Shown piece by piece: positions 57,345 to 64,000 of a stretch of DNA of 64,000 bases. This DNA is from Sipunculus nudus. Its lineage: Eukaryota > Annelida > Sipuncula > Golfingiida > Sipunculidae. The notes beneath the pieces are model-generated. The model was not told the DNA's origin. It did not search any database and saw nothing but the letters and a program-made list of their open reading frames with translations. Numbering within the stretch: position 1 is the first letter of the stretch; each line of letters opens with the position of its first letter. The DNA lies in NCBI GenBank assembly GCA_026874595.1, contig CM049320.1:9677464-9741463 (forward strand), written 5' to 3'. The position numbers and the translations under genes are program-made.

Positions 57345-58040
57345 ATGGATCTCACATCACAAGCCGACAAATATGCGCCATCGTACGCACCGAATTCCGG
57401 TTTAAACAAACCTGCTGTGAATTTTGCTTGTAATTTATTATACAATAAGGGAAAAGTCCATTTACCGAAATCGCAAGTGGATCTACTATATAAGTATGAT
57501 ATCGGTACCTTAGTCACTCCTGAATCTTCTTACCACGTACGTAACAGGTTTTTAACTAAAACAGAACAAGGACGTTAAATCCGAGAATTTTTATCAAAAG
57601 AATTATGCAAAAATTGGTGTACAAAGAAGTCGGAGAAGGACCCACCACACAATTCAAAACCCCGTTTACAGAAAAACAATCATCCGGAAGACGAGTTTTA
57701 ATAGACACTGCCCGAAGACAGGTACGATCAAATCTCCGCCGAAGGACAATACTACGAAGAGAACGGCGAGTACCTGTACCCCGAACCTATTCCTACCGTG
57801 ATCCGTCCCCGCCGCCCCCACACCTCTCAAGGGGTACGGAGGAGGAGGAGGTACGCCCCGTATACCATCCCACGCCGTCCCGTATATTATGAAGAGGACA
57901 AGGAATAGTCAGAAACGTCCGAACCACAAGAGGAGGAGGAGGAGGATGAAGTTCCTGTAGAAGAGAATTGGGGAAGAAATGGACGAACCCCGAGACATAA
58001 AACCCCGTAGCCTCAAACGTGAAGTGGATTTTCATTTTCC
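57345..58040 (+). pseudogene. Unidentified frame F, basic and acidic tail
   Basis: 57345-57577 starts MDLTSQADKYAPSYAPNSGL and holds FACNLLYNKGKVHLPKSQVD. After a frame change 57600-58010 reads QISAEGQYYEENGEYLYPEP, then an Arg-rich RPHTSQGVRRRRRYAPYT and a long Glu run (EPQEEEEEDEVPVEENWG). The Arg block followed by acidic tail recalls nucleic-acid-binding accessory proteins. The exact role is unknown. It ends just before the integrase. Confidence 0.35.
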
Positions 58041-58050
58041 TTTTTAGACA

Positions 58051-59103
58051 ATGGAGAAAGCTTTTGAAAAAGGTCCGTACGCTTTTTCGGGCGGTGCTAA
58101 AAAACTAGCTCAAAATGCTGGCGTTTCTCGAGAAAAAGCAATAGCATTTTGAGGCCGGCAAAATGCGTACACGTTGTTTAAACCAGTCCGTCGAAAATAC
58201 ATGCGAAGTAAAACCTTGGTAGGAGGTCTCGACGCACAGTGGCAGGGGGATTTAGCTGATATGCAAAAATAAGCGCATAACAATAAAAATTATCGGTACA
58301 TTTTGACGGTGGTGGATATTTTATCGAAGAATGCTTGGGCGGTACCATTAAAAGATAAAACGGAAACTCATGTGAAAAATGGGTTGGAATTCAACTTTAA
58401 AATCCAGTAAAAGGGTGACTCAAAAAATTACAAACTGATGAAGGATTAGAATTTCGGAATAAACAAGTTCAAGAATTAATGCACGATCATGATATCAAAT
58501 GGTTTGCGACAAGAAACCGGGACGTGAAAGCAAGTTTAGTGGAACGGTTTAAACGGCGCTTGTTTGAAGCGATGACCCATCACCAATCCCGGCAATGGAT
58601 GAACGATTTACCTCAAGCTATTGACGAATACAATTCCCGCCCACACACATCCCATTGCATGGCCCCGAAAGACGTGACATCGAAAAACCAAGGCAAAGTA
58701 TGGCGGATTTTATACGGGCATCCAAAAGATTTACATCGGGAAACATCCAATAAGAATATATTTTAACCGGGGACCAAAGCTGTATTAAGCAGTGTAAAAA
58801 AAACACATTTGCTAAACGGGGGTACGTGCCCCGATGGACAGAAGAAACGTTTACGGTAAAACGAGTGTATCCAGAAGTCGGGGTGTGGACGTGTACGAAA
58901 TTGAAGACGAAGAAGGGGAACCTATAAAAGGTCGATTTAAGGAAGAATTACAAAAAGTTAGTACACCCCGCCCGGAAAAAGTAGCAGAAAAAAGTATTAG
59001 AAGCAAAAAAGGATGGAAATTGAGAGGTGAAATGGAGAGGGTATCCGAAAAAATACAGCACGTGGGTAAGAATAAAAAAAGGCGTGGTGCTCGAAAAGTT
59101 TAG
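58051..59103 (+). pseudogene. Polinton-type integrase with chromodomain
   Basis: Starts MEKAFEKGPYAFSGGAKKLA at 58051. The N-terminal helix region leads to the RNase H-fold core. The three catalytic acids are visible: Asp in WQGDLADM (58249-58251), Asp in LQTDEGLEF (58437-58439) and Glu in LVERFKRRL (58542-58544), with 34 residues between the last two. YRYILTVVDILSKNAWAVPL and YNSRPHTSHCMAPKDV complete the fold. After a frame change near 58765-58830 a C-terminal SH3-like/acidic stretch is followed by a chromodomain ending KWRGYPKKYSTWVRI (59027-59075). Stops at 58150, 58270 and about 58420 and several shifts inactivate it. It would insert the element DNA into chromosomes, the chromodomain guiding target choice. 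A chromovirus integrase is the main alternative, but no adjoining RT or gag is present. Confidence 0.75.
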
Positions 59104-59520
59104 CGTTGTTTATTACCCAATTATCAATCATATCTATTTTAATCATTATGGCATTAACCATTTATCGGGGAATTTTTGCAAACGGGAAGACCGGACATAC
59201 TGGGCAGGAGTGTTATCAGCTTCGGCGAGGTTAATCATGCCGACACTGAAACGTATCAAAAGAGGTATGGAATATGAATCAAGTATTCCGTTTGAATAAT
59301 GCGGGCCAGATTAAACACAGCGACAGGTTTTGGGACCCGTGGTGAACGTAAACGGGCCGGTTTATAGGGCAATAAAAATTGAATACGAATTAGATGAAAG
59401 CTGTAAACATTAAACTCAATACAGCGTTCATTCGGCCGGAACCTTTACCGATGCAAGGGAAAAAAGGCAGTGTACCTTTAGTTTTCCGGAAGACGTTATT
59501 TTCTCAGGGGTACCATGTAG
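59104..59520 (+). pseudogene. Unidentified short frames after the integrase
   Basis: 59150-59300 reads MALTIYRGIFANGKTGHTGQ then a second frame with NHADTETYQKRYG and MRARLNTATGFGTRGERKRA. 59400-59520 reads KLNTAFIRPEPLPMQGKKGS. These are small pieces in the element's codon style, and none is recognised. Confidence 0.3.
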
Positions 59521-59772
59521 AAAAAACCAAGACTTGATTTTGAACAATTGGGTGTAGGCCCTCCAACTGATGCCCAGCAACGGGATGCCGCCATCTACAA
59601 CCAGTTTAAGAAAAATTATTTAGCTCAGCATGCGACTTTTTTGCCTTATGAAGAACGCTTCCAGACACCGTTCCGTCAGATGCAAGAACAAGACCAGTCG
59701 CCTGAGGAAGAACCCCCATTAAAACGGGAATGGCGAGAAGTAAGAAGAAAGCGGGTCAAATTGTACTATTGA
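59521..59772 (+). CDS. Unidentified small charged protein, Polinton-like element
   Basis: The frame runs from KKPRLDFEQLGVGPPTDAQQ (about 59521; first Met at 59548) to a Lys/Arg-rich end (EVRRKRVKLYY). It includes FLPYEERFQTPFRQMQEQDQ and a Pro/Glu stretch. It is open over 74+ codons. No motif recognised; charge pattern similar to the neighbouring frames. Confidence 0.35.
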   Translation, partial: KKPRLDFEQLGVGPPTDAQQRDAAIYNQFKKNYLAQHATFLPYEERFQTPFRQMQEQDQSPEEEPPLKREWREVRRKRVKLYY

Positions 59773-60385
59773 GCAAAAGTATAAAAGGGCAGAGCGGGAA
59801 CGGTTAAGCAATCGTTTCATCATGAAACGTACAAAAAGCTCTGTCAGGCAAAGCCGTAAAACGAAATTTGACGATCATCGATACCCTCAAAGACAAAGGG
59901 TATATATATTTAGCAGGACGTAATTATCCTAAGTGGTACGGAGGACGAACATGGTACACTCAAAATTAAAATGTAAACGTACATTAAAAACAAAGTGAAA
60001 AAAAAAATATTAAAAGGCAAAAAAAAACAAATTCGTAAAGATGCTAAAGAATGTTTTGATAAGAATAAACCTCGTCCTCAGTGGTATCAAAAATTAATGA
60101 ACCCTTTAAGGGGCGGGACTCCTGGGCAATAAGGCGAGTACCGTAAGAACTGGTGTGCAGTTAAATGGTGACGTAGATTCCCTGGACGGTTTTCTCAACC
60201 TGGCGAGCTTTAACGTGAACCTTATACTGCGGGTACGGTTTATGACAGATATGTCCCACTGCCACAGAAGAACGTGAACCGTTCTTGATTATGACCTCGT
60301 CGCTCACCAGTGATCACTCTGCAGGTGGGTGAAGACGGATACTATAACATCGAACCTATATAAAGCAAAAACGTTTATGGGAACC
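59773..60385 (+). pseudogene. Broken small frames, Polinton-like element
   Basis: Fragments such as KGKKKQIRKDAKECFDKNKP with RPQWYQKLMNPLRGGTPGQ (60010-60130) and TAGTVYDRYVPLPQKNVNRS then VGEDGYYNIEPI (60220-60360), each preceded or followed by stops. Not recognised. Confidence 0.3.
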
Positions 60386-61230
60386 AACAATTATGGCGCG
60401 CGGACGTAAACGAAAAGGCGATAGTGAGCTGAAACGTACATGGGGACGGCCGTTGAAAAAAGAAAAAAACACCCCCGAAATCACCAAAAAGGAAAGAACG
60501 GGAAAAAGAGATTTTAGTCTTTGAAACGAAAAGAGGACCGAAAATGGTCAGTATATTAAAAAGATTAGCCCCATCGAAAAAAAACACCCGGTCCGCCGGA
60601 TTTCCGTGTTTTGAATCAGACCCAACCAATTACTTACCAATTAAAAAGTCCAACCCGCTTCTCACCACCTTCAGCTACCGTCAGCAAACGTCCACCCAGC
60701 CCGGTACCGGTACCTAGCCCCGAATTTGAAAAATACATTGAAACGGTAACGACCGATTTCAGTAAAATTCATCTTTACTTGCACGGGAGTACGGTTCAAG
60801 AAACCGAAAATTATATACCGGACTCAAGAACGTCAACCTGGCAAACCTTTATCACCATCTCAAAAACCCCTACCGAAACCTGTCCTTGTGGTTTCACATA
60901 AATCTGTTCCGGTCACATTTGCCCGGTTTTCTCCTTTAAGCAGAGCAAAGCCTTCTCCTAAATCATAACCTAAAACTAACCGACCCCGTTTAGTTCCTAA
61001 AATCCCCAGAGGAGAAAATGTTTTGCGAAGAAAAAGCGGGGTCCGAATGGATGAGTGATGCGGTAAAACGGGCCCTCTTTACAGATAAACCCCCTCAACT
61101 ACCAAAACCACCGACTCCGCCACCCCCGTTACGGTTACCGACTCCTCCGAAACCATTAATCCGTCCTATTCCTCCACCGGTCAACACGTTAGTGAGTAAT
61201 GTTACCAATATTTAGCGTGCAAGAAAGACA
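60386..61230 (+). pseudogene. Lys- and Pro-rich frames at the element's right side
   Basis: 60390-60600 encodes a Lys/Glu-rich stretch. 60611-60901 begins MNQTQPITYQLKSPTRFSPP and has an SPVPVPSPEFEKYIETVTTD core. 61018-61215 is proline-rich (PKPPTPPPPLRLPTPPKPLI). Together they may be one decayed Pro-rich linker protein. This is the last block with the element's coding style. Confidence 0.35.
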
Positions 61231-61439
61231 AGCACAACCATCGGTCCCTCCAAAAACAAGATCCAGTGAAACATATAGGTGGGGAACTGTTGGTTTCTTC
61301 CATATGAAGCTTCACCCCTTTCGCAAAGTTGCGTGGTGCCCGTCAAATTTCCCAGTAGTCTCACAAATTGTCAGTAACTCTTGCAATCTGCCAGCAATTA
61401 ATCAGGTAACAAGCAATTTTGCATCTTTATGCGCGAATT

Positions 61440-62262
61440 CCTAGCAATTTAGCAACTTTTGAAGCAACTATCCTATTCGGCAAGGAAGACCTCCCCGACT
61501 CTCATATACGGAATTTGCTGGCAATTTTTCAACTTTGAAGTTCTCTTAATCCTCCGTTAGAGGGAGCCCTGGGCGACAAGGAAATGAAGTGCCCCTGTCT
61601 AGCAATTCCGCAATTTGCTGGCAATTTTGAAATTTTAGAGTTATCTTAATCCCCCGATAGAGGGAGCCCAAGGCGGCAATGTGATGAAGGGGTCCTATCA
61701 GGCAATTATACAATTTGCACGCAATTTTGCAACTTTGAAGTTCTCTGAATCCTCCGGTAGAGGGAGCTCAGGCTGCAAACAAATGAAACCCCGTCTAGCA
61801 ATTCCGCAATTTTCCGGCATTTTAGCAACTTTGTAGTTCTCTGAATTCTCCGGTAGAGTAAGCCCCCGGCGGTCATACACTGAGGGGCCCCCATCTAGCA
61901 ATCTCGCAATTTGCTGGCAATTTAGCAACTTTGTAGTTCTCTGAATCCTCCGATAGGGGGAGGCCTTGACGAGATTGAACATAAAGGGCCACCGTCATGC
62001 AATCCCGCAAATTGCCCGCAATTTAGCAACTTTGTGTACTTCTCTATGAATCCTCCGGTAGAGTAACCCGGTCGGTCACACACTGAGGGGCTCCCTATCT
62101 AGCAATTCCGCAATTTGCTGGCAATCAAGCAGCTTTGTAGTTCACTGAATCCTCTGATAGGGGGAGGCCCAGGAGAGATTGAACTGAAGGGCCCTCGTCA
62201 TGCAATCCCGCAAATTGCCGGCGGTCATACACGGAGGGGCCCCCATCTAGGAATTCATCTAA
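61440..62262. repeat. ~100-bp tandem repeat, about 8 copies
   Basis: Each unit has ctagcaattccgcaatttgc, tggcaatttagcaactttg, tagttctctgaatcctccg and gtagagggagcccaggcgg-like words. Unit starts recur about every 97-104 bp (near 61510, 61609, 61708, 61805, 61905, 62005, 62109, 62208). The minus-strand open frames 61698-61982 and 61706-61894 are periodic artefacts of this repeat. Confidence 0.85.
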
Positions 62263-64000
62263 AGTAAGGTATTCAAGGCTAGTGGTCGGACAAGTTGTAG
62301 TTGGCAAAAACAGAACCTCCAGCGATCACCTGCAGCATCCAGTGTAGCTAATGTGAAAAAATATGTCAGAGGATATTGGTTAGTTTAAACCGTGACGTTA
62401 TTGCCAATTTTAGCGCCAAAAAAATCCAATTTTGTCGGAGATACTGTTTTTCAGCTTTTTTCAACACTTTGCTAGCACCTGCGTTCAAACGTTCGATTCC
62501 GTCTAGTTGCTTCTGGAAGAATGCGGTTCCTGATGCTTCAGTACTGGCAGCAACATCTATAATTAATAATTTTGAAAAGTAAACGAAAGCTAATAATAGG
62601 CAGATGTACACTGTTGCTTGATTGTTTAGAATGTAGTTTAATTTTCTTCTTCCGATACGTAGGAAGTTTCCAACCTCATAGTTTTATATTTCATGATATA
62701 AAAATGGATAAACTATTAAGAGGATGGACAAAGGCATTTCCAGACATTCGTTGCAGCTTTGTTTGCAGGATTGATTAGTAAACATCAATTTATCTAATAA
62801 TGTTAAACTAAATACATTTAAAGTGTTTATGTTCTCTAAAAGCGATTGTAAAAACGTCTGACCGGGACCTACCGAATTGAACCTGCCAATCTTTCTGTTT
62901 TCAATATATGTGTGTAAGACCATGTAATATCTTTGAGGTATTAAGCACTTCTCTTTGGCAATCCGTTGCAGAGTAGATCTATCTTGTTATCCATGGTATC
63001 AATAAATCCCCTTTACAAAGTAACCGATCATATCTGGATTTATGATAGCACTTATTAAAAACATTAAAGGGACGGCGTGGCTGGCAAACATGCAGTGATA
63101 ATAGGAAGGCGGCTTCCGTTATTGCTGAGATCACCTTTTGGTGATTTTCATTTAGCACAATAATATTATCATTCTTTAATATCACTTAGCGTATACGTAT
63201 TCATATATATTTGAATATGTATTGGGCGATAGGTTGCGCAAACAGCCCGGCAGAGGAATGTGAAGTGTCGGCAAATGATGTGGATAATAAGAATTTGTAA
63301 CATTTAAATCTGGTGAAAAGGGTAGGTAAAAGATCTGTTTCGTTACCATTTGCCTTTCATTATCTAAATTATCATTGGTGACTGGTAAGCAAAAGCAAAT
63401 TTCAAAGTCTGAGCGGGATGTTTGCACATTTCGTATGACTAAGTGTGATGACTAAATGACTATATTACAATGTCCAACTTCACTTTGAGTTTACAAAGTT
63501 TTCTTTCATTTATAGTTTATGCAGTCGTTAAGACGGAATATAGAAATTATGTGTAGGATTAAATATGTTGAATCAGCGGAAATGTACTGAAATAATGCTC
63601 GAACATTTGCTGATAGCCTTGTTAAAGTATCGATCTTTTTTTTTAAATGAACAACAAATTTCCGTGTCGTTTTACTTAAGTTAAAAACGCCGAAGTTTTT
63701 GTCATTTTTGCTGACTGAAAGTCTTCTGACTGTCGGCCGTCTGACTGTCTTTCCGTCAGGCTGTACGGCCGCCTGTCAATATGCCATTGAATATATACAC
63801 AGTGTAAATATTTTGGCCAAAATATAAACTATAGTATGTGAATCCAAATGTTGAATGTATTTCTTTTGTATTTCACTCTATGTCGAAACCACACGGGTGA
63901 ACGATAAAAAATTCAGTGCTATGTTAAACTGGGTTTATTGTCCGATAAAAAAATAAAACAGGGGTAGGATGAGCCTGTTGTGCGGTGCGGTTGCCTCTGA
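62263..64000. other. Right end, no gene recognised
   Basis: AT-rich DNA with short frames on both strands (62366-62611, 62684-62923, 62979-63185, 63182-63427, all minus; 62376-62582 and 62572-62778 plus). None has a motif or splice support. A small ctgactgtc repeat lies near 63715-63770. Confidence 0.5.

Larger units (their letters stand above)
45110..61230. mobile_element. Decayed Polinton/Maverick-like element
   Basis: A ~16-kb region with densely packed reading frames, base composition and codon look unlike the flanks. The anchoring gene is an integrase with chromodomain at 58051-59103. A reading frame resembling a Polinton DNA polymerase N terminus is at 46850-47672, and there are several small basic or proline-rich frames as in virus-like elements. 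Almost every frame is broken by stops or shifts. Two later insertions (47783-51854 and about 54127-55545) interrupt it. Capsid, packaging ATPase, protease and most of the polymerase were not recognised, and no terminal inverted repeats or 6-bp target duplication were found, so the outer limits are approximate. Confidence 0.6.

Noticed and set aside
61698-61982. Minus-strand open frames with repeated PENCGIARRG-like words
   Set aside because: Periodic translation of the ~100-bp tandem repeat.

Overview
The window looks like AT-rich, repeat-laden nuclear DNA of an invertebrate animal, most likely a mollusc and possibly a bivalve. That placement is an inference from a GT10 fucosyltransferase gene sitting among an L1/Tx1-like LINE, a CR1/L2-like LINE, Helitrons and a Polinton-like element, and from eukaryotic splice signals. 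Only one intact protein-coding gene can be called with confidence: a 392-residue alpha-1,3-fucosyltransferase on the minus strand at 22663-23841.

Layout. 1-6896 is a diverged copy of 23460-27112, the fucosyltransferase 5' part plus its upstream DNA. In the left copy the gene is frameshifted, and the upstream 39-bp minisatellite has grown to about 4 kb, against about 0.7 kb in the right copy. 8599-20151 (minus) reads as one L1/Tx1-like LINE bounded by a 16-bp direct repeat. Its ORF2 is split by a Helitron at 11193-13334 whose removal restores the reading frame. Its ORF1 and ORF2 are separated by about 4 kb, which contain two plus-strand exon-like blocks that join in phase. 25.4-26.7 kb holds AT/CT microsatellites and two large hairpins. 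28.77-29.96 kb is a decayed Helitron Rep/helicase N-terminal region. 31-31.6 kb is a tandem duplication. 34790-34901 is a probable WD40 (DDB2-like) exon. 36.1-36.7 kb is a 40-bp minisatellite.

40.4-44.73 kb (plus) is a decayed CR1/L2-like LINE whose ORF1 carries a 2A-like peptide with the key proline changed. 45.1-61.2 kb is best read as a decayed Polinton/Maverick-like element. It has a D,D,E integrase followed by a chromodomain, a fragment resembling the N terminus of a Polinton protein-primed DNA polymerase, and a series of basic, proline-rich or unrecognised reading frames in a virus-like compact arrangement. It is interrupted by a 4.07-kb element with long inverted repeats (47783-51854) and by a second insertion (about 54127-55545). 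A ~100-bp tandem repeat follows at 61.44-62.26 kb, and the last 1.7 kb shows nothing recognisable.

How it works together: apart from the fucosyltransferase (a Golgi enzyme) and possible host exons at 15.15-16.0 kb and 34.8 kb, most of the window is layered mobile-element debris, and the nesting gives a relative age order. All family assignments come from reading motifs by eye; no search was run.
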